The notes beneath the pieces are model-generated. The model worked only from the letters and a program-made list of their open reading frames with translations, did not search any database and was not told the origin of the DNA. Below are positions 1 through 8,259 of a stretch of DNA of 64,000 nt, piece by piece (the stretch's first letter is position 1; each line of letters starts with the position of its first letter). The translations under genes and the position numbers were made by a program. Source of the stretch: Bog-756 sp963745955. Lineage in GTDB: Bacteria; Actinomycetota; Acidimicrobiia; Acidimicrobiales; RAAP-2. The stretch is taken from positions 806,001 through 870,000 of the forward strand of contig CAVUZI010000011.1 in assembly GCA_963745955.1 (NCBI GenBank). The letters are read 5' to 3'.

Positions 1-367
1 CCCGTGCTCGATCTCCCCCGGGTGGAGTACCGCGACAGCTCCGGCCGGGACCTCGTCCTGCCCACCACGTTCTGCTACTCGGTCGAGGATCCCCACCTCG
101 AGCTCATCGAGGAGGTGCCCGGTTCGGTGTGGTCGTGCAACGAGCACTCCAACCTGCACCACATCGGCTTCTGGAGCGACGACCTGCCCGGCGGAGAGCT
201 CCCGCCTGGACGGCGTCGGGTGTCCGCTGCAGCTCTGCGGCCGGGCCGGGGAGGACGCCCCCGTGTCCTTCGCCTACCACCGCAACGACTTCGGGGTCCG
301 GATCGAGGTCGTGGCCACGGCCATGCGCGAGGCCATGTCCTTCCTCTTCCTTCCCGACGGGTCCTGA
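1..367 (+). CDS. VOC (glyoxalase-fold) family protein, 5' partial and frameshifted
   Basis: This is the C-terminal part of a vicinal-oxygen-chelate type protein; the gene begins before the window. Frame 1 reads well through 'LHHIGFWSDDLP' (to about base 189). The sense then continues in frame 2 as 'GVGCPLQLCGRAGED' and 'FGVRIEVVATAMRE' to a TGA at 365-367. Dropping one C from the CCC at 187-189 joins both halves without a gap. The 'HHIGFW' strand and the hydrophobic 'FGVRIEVV' strand are what one expects of the paired beta-alpha-beta-beta-beta modules. The substrate cannot be inferred. The alcohol dehydrogenase gene starts 14 bases downstream, so the two are probably co-transcribed. Confidence 0.6.
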   Translation, partial: PCSISPGWSTATAPAGTSSCPPRSATRSRIPTSSSSRRCPVRCGRATSTPTCTTSASGATTCPAESSRLDGVGCPLQLCGRAGEDAPVSFAYHRNDFGVRIEVVATAMREAMSFLFLPDGS

Positions 368-380
368 CGGACACCTGCCC

Positions 381-1397
381 GTGCTGCAGGTACGAGTCCA
401 CGGGCCTGACGACGTCCGGGTCGACGAGGTGGCGGCGCCCGACCCCGGCCCCCGGGACGCCGTCGTCCGGGTGGCGGCCTGCGGCATCTGCGGCAGCGAC
501 CTCTCCTACATCAGGATGGGTGGCCTGGCCGGCCCGGCCGGCGCCCCGATGTGCCTCGGCCACGAGGTGGCCGGCACCGTGGACTGGGTCGGGCCCGAGG
601 TCACGACCGCCGCGGTCGGTGACCGGGTGGTCGTGCAGCCGGGCAACGACGAGCTGGGCCGGATCGGCAACGGCTCGCCCGAAGGTGGCCTCACCCCACT
701 CCTCCTGGTCACCGAGGCCGACAGGGGACGGCTCCACCGGATCCCCGACGGGCTCCCACTCGATGTGGCCGCGTTGGCCGAACCGCTGGCCGTCGGGATG
801 CGGGCGGCAGACCAGGCCGAGGTGCATGCCGGGGACGGGGTCGCCGTCTTCGGGTGCGGACCCATCGGGCTGTCGGCCATCGCCGCCCTGGTCGACCGCG
901 GCCACCGGAAGGTCGTCGCCATCGATCTGAGCCCCACCCGCCTCGACCTCGCCCTGGCCATCGGCGCCCAGGCCGCGCTCAACCCGGCGACCACCCCCAT
1001 CTGGGACGAGCTGGCCCGGTTTCACGGCACGACACCGTTCGCCTTCGGGCCGACACCGGCCACTGCCGCCTTCATCGAGGCATCCGGCTCGGCCCAGGTC
1101 ATCACCGACGTCATCGATCACGGCCCGGTCGGCGGGAGGCTGTCGGTGGTCGCCCTCCACTACGAGCCGATCGCCACGAACTACCTGATGGTGTTGATGA
1201 AGCAGTTCACCATCCGGGGCTCGATGGAGTACCCGAGCCGCTTCGAGGACGCCATCGACCTCCTGGCCCGACGCGATCTCTCCGGGCTGATCACCGACCG
1301 ATTCCCGCTCGACCGGTTCGACGACGCCCTGGGCCTGCTCCGGGGTTCGAAGGACTGCGGCAAGGTGCTGGTCCAGATGGATGCCACGATCGGATGA
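381..1397 (+). CDS. Zinc-dependent alcohol dehydrogenase (MDR superfamily)
   Basis: A 338-residue medium-chain dehydrogenase that should oxidise an alcohol or sugar alcohol with NAD(P)+ in the cytoplasm. The catalytic-zinc pattern is visible: 'CGICGSD' with Cys37 and 'GHEVAG' with His61. The Rossmann loop 'FGCGPIGL' lies at residues 157-164 and is followed by an acidic strand end ('VVAID') that favours NAD. The four-cysteine structural-zinc lobe of classical ADHs is absent from residues 86-105. The GTG at 381 is chosen because it gives a normal N-terminus just after the VOC stop; the open frame extends further upstream without homology. It overlaps or nearly abuts the P450 gene, suggesting a short catabolic operon. 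Confidence 0.85.
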   Translation: MLQVRVHGPDDVRVDEVAAPDPGPRDAVVRVAACGICGSDLSYIRMGGLAGPAGAPMCLGHEVAGTVDWVGPEVTTAAVGDRVVVQPGNDELGRIGNGSPEGGLTPLLLVTEADRGRLHRIPDGLPLDVAALAEPLAVGMRAADQAEVHAGDGVAVFGCGPIGLSAIAALVDRGHRKVVAIDLSPTRLDLALAIGAQAALNPATTPIWDELARFHGTTPFAFGPTPATAAFIEASGSAQVITDVIDHGPVGGRLSVVALHYEPIATNYLMVLMKQFTIRGSMEYPSRFEDAIDLLARRDLSGLITDRFPLDRFDDALGLLRGSKDCGKVLVQMDATIG

Positions 1398-1404
1398 GGG
1401 CGAG

Positions 1405-2704
1405 GTGAGGACCCCGACCATCACCCCCATGCCCCCGGTGGCCACCGGAGCCGGGCTGCCGTGGGACGAGCACATGGAGGATCCGGTCGATGCGCTGGCC
1501 GAAGCCAGGCGCTCGCTCGGCGACACCTTCGTCGTCGACAGCGGAGGGGACCGCTACCTGTTCACGTTCGCCCCGACGGGAGTGAAGTCCTTCTACGGCC
1601 TGCCCGAGGATCGGGCCAGCAAGGGTGTGGCCGACTGGCGGATGTTGCGGCGGAAGCTGCCCGACGAGATGTTCGACGGACGTCGGACCCTTCCCCATCA
1701 GCTCTTCGGACGCGACGACGTCGCCGCCTATCTCGGCAATGTCGGACGGGCTCTCGACGACACCGTCCTCGAGCTGGGTGCGTCCGGCGAGGTCGAGGTA
1801 TTCGAGCTGACCAGGCGGCTGGGGCACCGGGTCGGGCTGGCATCGTGGGGAGGCCCCGGTTCGGCCGACGGTGAGCGCTTCGATCGGCTCTGCCGGGCGT
1901 TCGACGCCCTGGACGGTGCGGAGTCGTTCGTGCATCCCGAATCGATGTCGGAGGTGGCCGCCACGGCCAAGGCGGCCGAGTACGAAGCTCTCGGGGTCGT
2001 GACCCGTGAGCTGAGTGAGAGCCTGCGCGAACTACCCGGCAGCGAATCCGACCATCCACTCTTCACCCGGGTGGCCGCAGCCTGGGCGGATGAACCGATC
2101 GGGACCCGTCGGGGCCCGCGACGTCGCCCTCATCCACATCGCGTCCATGTCCAATCTCTTCGCCGCCCTCGGCTGGAACCTCATCGATCTCCTCTCCCAC
2201 CCCGAGGAGGCGGCGCAGGTCCGCGCCGGAGATCGCAAACTGGCCGAAGCATGTGCGCTCGAGTCCATCCGGCTCGCACAGCGATCGATCATGGCCCGCT
2301 ACGTGCTCGAGCCGGTGGTGCTGGACGTCGGAGTGGCCCGACATGAGGTGGCTGCCGGGGCCACCATCGCCACCTTGCTGCCGCTCACCAACACGAGCGC
2401 GGCGCCGGGCCTCGACACCTGGGACCCGGGCCACTGGAACGGGCGACGGCTGGCCGGAAGCTCGGTGCCCGAGGTCGTCGAGCTGGTGACGGCATTCGGG
2501 CACGGCCGGCACACCTGCCCGGCCCAGCCGTTCTCACTGTCGGCCATGACCACCGCCGTCACCCGTCTTCTGGCCGAGTACGAGTTGGATCCCCGCTGGA
2601 TCGACCGACCCACCCCGGTGCGGGCCCAGATCGGGGGCGTGGCCCGCTCGGCGGCTCCGTGCCCGCTCGGGTTCGTGCGAAGACCGAGCCGGACGATCCC
2701 GTAG
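1405..2704 (+). CDS. Cytochrome P450, interrupted by a +1 frameshift
   Basis: A heme monooxygenase of about 432 residues once repaired. The N-terminal two thirds lie in frame 1, ending in sense at 'AAAWADEPIG'. The C-terminal third lies in frame 2, starting 'PVGARDVALIHIASMSN'. Removing one G from the GGG near 2100-2102 restores a continuous protein. The ExxR motif appears as 'ESIR' and the heme-binding loop as 'FGHGRHTCPAQPF', with the ligand Cys at codon 2516-2518. The I-helix region 'IHIASMSNLFAALGW' lacks the usual A-G-x-D/E-T-T, unlike the second P450 at 60.4 kb. The start is uncertain (GTG 1405 or ATG 1429). The substrate is unknown. Confidence 0.75.
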
Positions 2705-2728
2705 CCCGCTGGGGGCGCGGGCCTCCGC

Positions 2729-2992
2729 TCAGTGGCGCTTGCGCCGGTCGTGACTCGACTGGGCCCGCTGCTTCTTGCGGTTCCGGCGTGCCGACCTGGT
2801 GGTGGCGCTCTGACGTTCCTCGCGTTCGAGACCCCTCCGGCGCCGCGACATGCCGGCGATTCCCCCGACGACGAGCACGACGGCCAGGATGGCGAATATC
2901 AGTACGTAGAACATGACCGAGTTCACCACACCCGGGAGGCCGGCGGTGACCCACCGCCACGTTCCCCGCCAAGAGGGATTCCCCGATGTCAT
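2729..2992 (-). CDS. Small single-pass membrane protein
   Basis: The 87-residue reading frame contains one hydrophobic helix ('FYVLIFAILAVVLVVGGIAG'). A very basic tail rich in Arg, Lys, Ser and Gln follows. A shorter version from ATG 2914 (61 residues) would put the helix at the extreme N-terminus and is equally plausible, because neither start has a clear ribosome-binding site. The basic tail after the helix predicts a cytoplasmic C-terminus. No family is recognised. It lies convergent to the P450 and 29 bases after the end of the next minus-strand gene. Confidence 0.45.
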   Translation of the reverse strand: MTSGNPSWRGTWRWVTAGLPGVVNSVMFYVLIFAILAVVLVVGGIAGMSRRRRGLEREERQSATTRSARRNRKKQRAQSSHDRRKRH

Positions 2993-3021
2993 CTTCGGAC
3001 CGCGTGGACGGGGGCGGAGCG

Positions 3022-3375
3022 TCAGGCAGCCGGCCAGTGCAACTCGGTCACCCGACCCCCGGTCACCTCGAGGTCCAGGGTGGTGCCGGAGATGGTCCGA
3101 TCGGGACCGCCTCCTTTGATCCGCACCTGGTAGCCCCCGGCCGGGAGCGATCCGAACACCCCGGCAAAGGCCACGGCGTCACGAAGGTCGCGTTGACGTA
3201 CGGCGGTGTGGGTTCCGTCCCATGGACCGCGGGCCGGCCGGATCTCGATCTCCTCCCCCGACAATCGCTCGGGGGTGAAGATGACCAGCGCACCGCGTGT
3301 CCCGCCGACGTCCAGGACGACGGTGGCTTCGCCACTCGGGGCCAGGGGCCCCTCGGGTCGGGTTCGCCCGTCCAC
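3022..3375 (-). CDS. Hypothetical beta-rich protein downstream of DUF4331 gene
   Basis: A 117-residue protein with a GTG start three bases after the DUF4331 stop, so it is almost certainly co-transcribed. It reads as a run of short beta strands with the blocks 'VVLDVGGTRGALVIFTPERL', 'GEEIEIRP' and 'FGSLPAGGYQVRI'. I recall the same pattern in small uncharacterised actinobacterial proteins, but I cannot name a function. No signal peptide, membrane segment or metal motif is visible. The association with an exported DUF4331 protein suggests a supporting role in the same process; that is inference from position only. Confidence 0.7.
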   Translation of the reverse strand: MDGRTRPEGPLAPSGEATVVLDVGGTRGALVIFTPERLSGEEIEIRPARGPWDGTHTAVRQRDLRDAVAFAGVFGSLPAGGYQVRIKGGGPDRTISGTTLDLEVTGGRVTELHWPAA

Positions 3376-3378
3376 CGG

Positions 3379-4807
3379 TCAGCTCGGCTGGGAGGGGACG
3401 AGGAATCCGGAGTACGGCGTGCCCAGGTACGGGAAGCCGGGTAGGTAGTTCTCCGTACCCATGGCCGAGAGATCGGTCGGACCCGAGGTGAGGCCCATGG
3501 AGATCGCCCCGGCGGCGGCATCGGCCGTGTAGCTCTTGTCGACCAACGGGAGGGTGGCGCCGGCGATGGCGCGTAGCTCGATGGTGGCCACGTCGTCGAA
3601 GACCCGCCGGCCGTTGGGATACCCGGCAGGGTCCCCTCCGACCAGGCCCAGGTTGGAGGGGTTGGTGTTCGTCGAAGGGATGGCCACGTTGAGCCGCAGC
3701 ACGTCTGCCTGCCGTGAACCGGTGTAGTTCTGGAACCCGGGCACCACACCGGTCGGTATCCCGGTGAGGAGGATGGCCAGGAGATCCTCTCGGGGAGCCC
3801 CGGTCTTGGTGTAGGCGGCGAGGTTGGGGAAGACGCCGGGATAGAGCACGTTCAGGAGCCCGGCCAGCTCGGGATTGGCCACGTGGGAGGCGAACTGGCC
3901 GTCGTCGGCCGGCGGCTGGGAGTTCCAGTAGTCCTTCGTGCCCATCGGGATCAGTACCTCGTTGACCAACGGATTCCCGAGCCGGGAGACCTGGGTGAAC
4001 GGACCCGAGTTGAGATTCCCTCCGGGCCAGTTCTGGCGGATGCTGGCCTTCTGGCGGCTGGCCGTCGTCCAGACACCGATCACCGATGCCGGGTCGGACA
4101 CGTCGGTGGGATTCCGCCACCGCCCGGTGAGCTCGCCCATCGGGACCTGGATGGCGATGCTGTGCACGTTCACGCCGGCCGTCGAGTTGACGCCCTTGGC
4201 CATCTGACCGATCCCGGTGTTGGCCAGTCCGAAGGTGGTGTGATCCTGCTCGAACGGCCTCAGGACACCGAGGTCGAAGATGGCACCGAGGTCGACGTAG
4301 AAGCCCTCGGCCCGCTGGCCCGGCGAAGACCTTCGTTCCGGGGGCGACGGTGGTGATGGCCTCGTTGGCCAGACCGACGTAGTCGGGCGTCGACAGCGGC
4401 CCGATGTTGCACGGTGGGCAGGGGATACCGGAGCCCAGCAGGTGGCTCCCGGTCCTGTCGACCCGGGTGATCGAATAGGTCTGACGACGGTTCCAACTCG
4501 GGCTCTGCAGCGACGTGATCGGCCCCGTGTTGTAGAGGAAGGTGTTCGGATCGGTGATCTCACTGGTGAACTGGAATTGATAGCTGATGTCCACGCAGCC
4601 GTCGTTGTCGTTGTCGATGTTGATGGCATAGAGGACATCGTCACCGAACTCGTAGAAGTTGGGACCGCCGTCGGGAGCCTCCAAGGGAACGTAGTTGGCG
4701 ATCAGCGTCACGGTGCCCGCCTGATCGGGGCTCACGAAGGCGTAGAGATCGGTGGAGTCGGCGACGGGGTCCTTGGAGATTTCCGGCGCTTCACGATGGG
4801 ACGACAT
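3379..4807 (-). CDS. DUF4331 family protein, frameshifted
   Basis: About 475 residues once repaired. The N-terminus 'MSSHREAPEISKDPVAD' followed by 'STDLYAFVSPDQAGTVTLI' is the hallmark of DUF4331 proteins, a family of unknown biochemical role. The first reading frame is good to 'APGTKVFAG'. The sense then moves one base to 'QRAEGFYVDLGAIFDLG' and runs to the stop at 3379-3381. Removing one G of the GG at 4317-4318 (plus strand) joins the halves. The C-terminal half has the usual 'MGTENYLPGFPYLG' ending. No N-terminal signal peptide is visible, although the gene sits beside Tat components. The whole stretch is on the minus strand, opposite to tatABC. Confidence 0.85.
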
Positions 4808-4822
4808 GGCTACCTCTGTTTC

Positions 4823-4915
4823 TCGGTTGACGGTTGACTGGTTGACGGTTGACTGGTTGGTTGGTTACGGGTGGTTGACATATGACGGGCTGACGGTTGA
4901 CTGGTTGACAGGTCA
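4823..4915. repeat. Imperfect short tandem repeats of a GGTTGAC-type unit
   Basis: The leader of the DUF4331 gene is built from repeats of 'CGGTTGACTGGTTGA' and shorter pieces of it ('GGTTGAC', 'TGGTTGG'). There are at least five GGTTGAC/GGTTGA units. On the minus strand these read GTCAACC, immediately upstream of the DUF4331 start. They may be slippage-prone sequence or a multi-site binding region. Confidence 0.7.
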
Positions 4916-4937
4916 GATGTGGACGACGGCCGTCGGC

Positions 4938-5243
4938 TCAGCGCATGGCTCTGAACAGCGATGCCGCCAGTTGGGGATTGAGCACGGTGATCTCCCGGGT
5001 GCCGGAGAAGAGGCCGATCTCACCGGTGCCGAGATCCCGGATGTGGGCGATGAGCGGTTCACTCATCGACGACGAGGCCTCGGCCTCGGTCACCGCACTC
5101 TCGGCGGCCCCGACATCGGCCGGCGCCTGGGTATCGGCCACGCCGACCAGGGCGGGCAGGCCCGGGATGGCCGAGATGGCTCCGGCGGCGACGACGGCGG
5201 CCGAGCCACCTTTCAGGAACACGCGTCTGCTGACTTCGTTCAT
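4938..5243 (-). CDS. Small secreted protein with twin-arginine signal
   Basis: A 101-residue protein. The N-terminus 'MNEVSRRVFLKGGSAAVV' is a textbook Tat signal (S-R-R-x-F-L-K), followed by an Ala/Gly/Ile-rich hydrophobic stretch. The mature part ends 'GEIGLFSGTREITVLNPQLA', resembling small Tat-exported proteins whose only feature is this C-terminal strand pair. The start is fixed by AGGAGG about six bases upstream. The frame is open further upstream, but that extension has no sense. It is the first gene of the minus-strand run leading to DUF4331 and is divergent from tatABC 275 bases away, so it is a likely substrate of that translocon. Confidence 0.85.
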   Translation of the reverse strand: MNEVSRRVFLKGGSAAVVAAGAISAIPGLPALVGVADTQAPADVGAAESAVTEAEASSSMSEPLIAHIRDLGTGEIGLFSGTREITVLNPQLAASLFRAMR

Positions 5244-5314
5244 CGAGACCTCCTGGGCAAGGACGGGACTGCGCCGACGCGGACGGGATGGTCCACATCT
5301 GTCTATCGATGCCG

Positions 5315-5374
5315 CATCCGATACCGGATGACAGAAATCCCGGATTTCTTTCGAAATCATCCGGCCGGATCCGG
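5315..5374. promoter_or_regulatory. Cluster of three palindromes in the divergent tat / secreted-protein promoter region
   Basis: Between the Tat-signal gene and tatA lie three inverted repeats. CATCCG/CGGATG with a 4-base spacer is at 5315-5330. GAAATCC/GGATTTC around one base is at 5334-5348. The perfect 12-base ATCCGGCCGGAT is at 5359-5370. All contain an ATCC or CCGGAT core, which suggests repeated sites for one dimeric regulator acting on both transcripts. No regulator gene is adjacent. Confidence 0.45.
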
Positions 5375-5517
5375 CGCGACAACGTGAGACGAAGACGCCG
5401 ACGTTCGTTCCACTCATCCGGACAGGCGGTCGGTAGCGAACATGACCACAGCGGTCCGAGAAGCACGTCAGACCGGTATCGCAACCCTGCCCCTGGCCGA
5501 CAAAGGAGACGTCCACC

Positions 5518-5835
5518 ATGCACTTCAGCCCGCCCGCCGATCTTTTCGGCGAACAAGGTCTCATCGTCCTGATCGTCGTGGCCCTGGTCCTGTTCGGATC
5601 CACCCAGATCCCCAAACTGGCCCGCTCCCTGGGTTCAGCGCAGAGGGAGTTCAAGAAGGGGCTCGACGATGGCGCCGCCGATGCCGGCCGGGACGAGACG
5701 ACAGCGGTCGGAGCCGCGGCGCCGACGAGCGTGACCGTCCCCGCTCACACCGCACTCCCGGCTCACACCGGCCTCCCGGCTCACACCGCCGTCACCGTTG
5801 AGGCCGCCACGTCCTCGGAGACGGGGGCTTCGTGA
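5518..5835 (+). CDS. tatA: Sec-independent protein translocase subunit TatA
   Basis: A 105-residue protein of the twin-arginine translocase that forms the oligomeric pore-thinning component in the cytoplasmic membrane. The short N-terminal helix 'GLIVLIVVALVLFGSTQIP' is followed by the amphipathic helix 'KLARSLGSAQREFKKGL', the order typical of TatA. AAAGGAGA lies upstream of the ATG. The acidic, low-complexity C-terminus contains three near-identical 'PAHT' units (residues about 79-92), coded by an 18-base tandem repeat. It heads the tatA-tatB-tatC run and is divergent from a small protein with a Tat signal. Confidence 0.92.
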   Translation: MHFSPPADLFGEQGLIVLIVVALVLFGSTQIPKLARSLGSAQREFKKGLDDGAADAGRDETTAVGAAAPTSVTVPAHTALPAHTGLPAHTAVTVEAATSSETGAS

Positions 5836-5854
5836 CCTCGGGAAGGAGGCCTTC

Positions 5855-6341
5855 GTGCCGTTCCTGAGCCCGGCGAAGCTGTTGGTCATCGTGGTGATCG
5901 CCCTGGTCGTGTTGGGCCCCGACAAGCTTCCGACCGTGGCCAAGCAGATCGGCGGCTTGTGGAGGGACTTCGCGCAAATTCAGGGCGAAGCTCGAATCCG
6001 AGGTCCGGGAAAGCTTCCCCGACCTTCCCTCCACCGACACCATCACCCGGGCGGTGCGGTCGCCTCTGGCATTCCTCGACAACCTGGCCGAGACCGACGG
6101 TTCGGGGAACGAGCCGGCGTCGGACACGGCCGCCGGTACCGGATCGACGGATGGGGAAGGGAGCGCGGTGGGACCGGCCGGAACCGACCGACCGGCGGGC
6201 ACGGTGAAGGGCTACGAGATGCCTTCGCCGATACCGGAGCTGTCGACCACGGCTCCGGGCGGCATCGCGCACCGGGTCCGCACCGATGACAGAGCCCGCT
6301 CCGACGAGAGAGTCCGCTCCGACGACCCAGGGATGAACTGA
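5855..6341 (+). CDS. tatB: Sec-independent protein translocase subunit TatB, frameshifted
   Basis: About 161 residues once repaired. A GTG start at 5855 is preceded by AAGGAGG at good spacing. The N-terminal helix 'LLVIVVIALVVLGPDKLPTV' and 'AKQIGGLWRDFA' match TatB, which docks substrates with TatC. After 'WRDFA' the sense moves one base to 'KFRAKLESEVRESFPDL' and then 'LAFLDNLAETDGSGNEP', ending at TGA 6339-6341. One extra base near 5972-5976 explains the break. Assignment as TatB rather than a second TatA rests on the 'GPDKLP' motif, the longer tail and the place just before tatC. Confidence 0.82.
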
Positions 6342-6380
6342 GTCGGCGCGCCACGAGCCCCGACCGGACCCCGACCCCCG

Positions 6381-7127
6381 ATGGCACTCCTCTTGAAGGC
6401 GCGACACGAAGCCCGGCCCAAGCCGGACGCCATGACCCTGGTCGAGCACCTGGGCGATCTGCGACGGCGGGTGTTGGTGTGCGCGGTGGCCTTCGTCATC
6501 GCCGGCACCACGGCGTTCCTGGTCTATCCGTGGATTCTCTCCTTCCTCAGACATCCTTACTGCGAAGTGGCACCGAGCCACTGTGCCTTCTACATCACGG
6601 GACCCCTGGACGGACTGGGGCTGCGGGTGAAGATCGCCGCCTATGGCGGACTGGTCCTCTCCGCGCCGGTGCTGCTGTGGGAGCTCTGGAGATTCATCAC
6701 ACCGGGGCTCAACCCGAAGGAGAAGCGCTACGCCGTTCCCTTCGTCGTGGCTTCGCTCGGCCTGTTCTCCACCGGTTGCCTTGTCGCCTTCGTGACCTTC
6801 CCCCATGCCTTGAAATGGCTCGACAGCATCGGCGGCCCGAGCCTGCATGAGATCTTCGACCCGATCAACTACATCAGCCTGATCGTGCTGTTGATGGTGG
6901 TGTTCGGCATCACCTTCCAGTTCCCGGTGCTCCTGGTCTCCCTCGAAGCGGCCGGCGTGCTCTCGGCCCGGAAGCTCTCCTCCTGGCGGCGATGGGCCAT
7001 CGTCCTCATCGTGGTGGTCGCCGGGGTGGTAACACCGAGTTCGGACCCGTTCTCGATGCTGGCCCTGGCCATCCCGCTCTACATCTTCTACGAACTCTCG
7101 ATCGTGGTGGGGAAGTTCATCCAGTAG
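6381..7127 (+). CDS. tatC: Sec-independent protein translocase subunit TatC
   Basis: A 248-residue polytopic membrane protein, the receptor for twin-arginine signals. The N-terminal 'MTLVEHLGDLRRRVLV' (E-H-L-x-E/D-L-R-x-R) is the conserved cytoplasmic segment that contacts the signal peptide. 'LWELWRFITPGLNPKEKRYA' is the conserved P-G-L-x-x-x-E-R/K-R region. Six membrane spans can be traced, ending 'LYIFYELSIVVGKF'. The length is normal for the family. The gene follows tatB by 39 bases and is the last of the run; the ArsR gene begins 138 bases later with its own promoter. Confidence 0.95.
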   Translation: MALLLKARHEARPKPDAMTLVEHLGDLRRRVLVCAVAFVIAGTTAFLVYPWILSFLRHPYCEVAPSHCAFYITGPLDGLGLRVKIAAYGGLVLSAPVLLWELWRFITPGLNPKEKRYAVPFVVASLGLFSTGCLVAFVTFPHALKWLDSIGGPSLHEIFDPINYISLIVLLMVVFGITFQFPVLLVSLEAAGVLSARKLSSWRRWAIVLIVVVAGVVTPSSDPFSMLALAIPLYIFYELSIVVGKFIQ

Positions 7128-7211
7128 AGGGCCGCGGTTCATCGTCCCGCTCGGAGGCGGGCCACGGAGACGGGTCACGGAGGCCGACCGCCGAGCTCGC
7201 CGGTCAACCGT

Positions 7212-7272
7212 GTATTCAACCGCTGAATTGACAACAGTCCGACCCACCTCTAGTATTCAACTCAATGGTTGA
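7212..7272 (+). promoter_or_regulatory. Promoter and probable ArsR operator of the arsR-SRPBCC operon
   Basis: TTGACA at 7228-7233 and TAGTAT at 7251-7256 are separated by exactly 17 bases, a near-consensus sigma-70 type promoter. The start codon at 7265 is only eight bases beyond the -10 box, so the message is probably leaderless. Inverted repeats ATTCA-N5-TGAAT (7214-7228) and TCAAC-N6-GTTGA (7257-7272) flank the promoter, and GTATTCAAC occurs twice (7212 and 7253). These are likely autoregulatory operator half-sites. Confidence 0.7.
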
Positions 7273-7624
7273 TCACGGAACCGGGGCGCTGGTGGCCGAT
7301 GAGTCGGTGGGGGCCGTGTTCTCGGCCCTGGCCGATCCGACCCGGCGGGCCATCGTGGAGCGGTTGGCCTCAGGAGAGGCCACGGTCAGCGAATTGGCCC
7401 AGCCCTTCCCGATCAGCATCCAGGCCGTCTCGAAGCACCTCCAGGTGCTGCACCAGGCCGGCCTGATCACCAGAAGCCGGCGGGCCCAGGAACGGCCCTG
7501 CCGGCTCCGGCCGGAGACGCTGGCTTCGGCCAGCGGGTGGCTCGAGGGCTACCGACAGCTCTGGGAGACCAGTTTCGACAACCTCGATCAGCACCTGAGG
7601 AACCAGAAGGGATCACGACCATGA
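7265..7624 (+). CDS. ArsR/SmtB-type winged-helix transcriptional regulator
   Basis: A 119-residue DNA-binding protein. The winged-helix core is clear: 'VFSALADPTRRAIVERLASG', then 'VSELAQPFPISIQAVSKHLQ' and the wing region 'LHQAGLITRSRRAQERPCRL'. The metal-binding cysteines of ArsR or SmtB are missing. It belongs to the non-metal subgroup that is usually paired with SRPBCC proteins, as here. The stop overlaps the next start by ATGA, so translation is coupled. It probably represses its own promoter through the repeats immediately upstream. Confidence 0.9.
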   Translation: MVDHGTGALVADESVGAVFSALADPTRRAIVERLASGEATVSELAQPFPISIQAVSKHLQVLHQAGLITRSRRAQERPCRLRPETLASASGWLEGYRQLWETSFDNLDQHLRNQKGSRP

Positions 7625-8055
7625 CCGACCCGCGCGCCTACATCTCGATCACCCGGACGTTCGACGCCCCACCCGAAGAGGTCTTCCGGGCCTGGACGAC
7701 ACCCGCGGTCTTCGGCCGCTGGTTCGGGACGGCGTCCACCACCGTGGAAGACGTCTTCATGGATCCGAAGGTGGGTGGCGCTTGGAAGGCACGGATGCTC
7801 CTCCCCGACGGCAACGAGATCAGTTGGCACGGCTCGTATCAGGAGGTGGACGTCCCCTACCGCCTGGTCATGACGATGAGCGACCGCCCGGGCGATCAGT
7901 TCGAGCTGGTGACCGTCGAGCTGAAGCCGGTCGGGACCGGAACCGAGATGACCTTCACCCAGACCGGGGGAAACATGCCTCCGGAGAACTACGCACAGGC
8001 GGAAGAGGGCTGGAGGTCGTTCTTCGACGACCTGGAAGCCGGGTTGCCGGGCTGA
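7621..8055 (+). CDS. SRPBCC domain protein (AHSA1-like)
   Basis: A 144-residue single-domain protein of the START/AHSA1 fold. It shows 'ITRTFDAPPEEVFRAWTTP' at the start, 'FGRWFGTASTTVEDVFMDP' in the middle and the C-terminal helix 'AEEGWRSFFDDLEAGL'. Such proteins bind hydrophobic ligands or act as Hsp90-type co-chaperones; the ligand cannot be told. The start is the ATG within the ATGA overlap with the ArsR stop, although the frame is open upstream. ArsR-SRPBCC pairs of this type are very common in actinobacteria, and joint regulation is expected. Confidence 0.9.
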   Translation: MTDPRAYISITRTFDAPPEEVFRAWTTPAVFGRWFGTASTTVEDVFMDPKVGGAWKARMLLPDGNEISWHGSYQEVDVPYRLVMTMSDRPGDQFELVTVELKPVGTGTEMTFTQTGGNMPPENYAQAEEGWRSFFDDLEAGLPG

Positions 8056-8259
8056 ATCCGTCGTTGCCGGACGCCGTCGCGGCCGGTCAAGTGTCCCCGG
8101 CGGGGCGGGCGGGGCGACGCGGGCGGGGCGGCCCGGGCGCAGCCATGGATCCGGGCCCGGTGGAGTGGGTAGGCTCGTGGCGGTTTCACGCACACTTGAG
8201 CGACTTCGCGATTCCATCATCTGAGAGATGATCCCGGAGCCACCTGGCGGGGAGGCAAC

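Noticed and set aside
75..1526. Long minus-strand open frame of 483 codons across the VOC and alcohol dehydrogenase genes
   Set aside because: It is the antisense shadow of two well-supported genes; its protein is low-complexity and lacks any family pattern. Long antisense frames are normal at this GC content.
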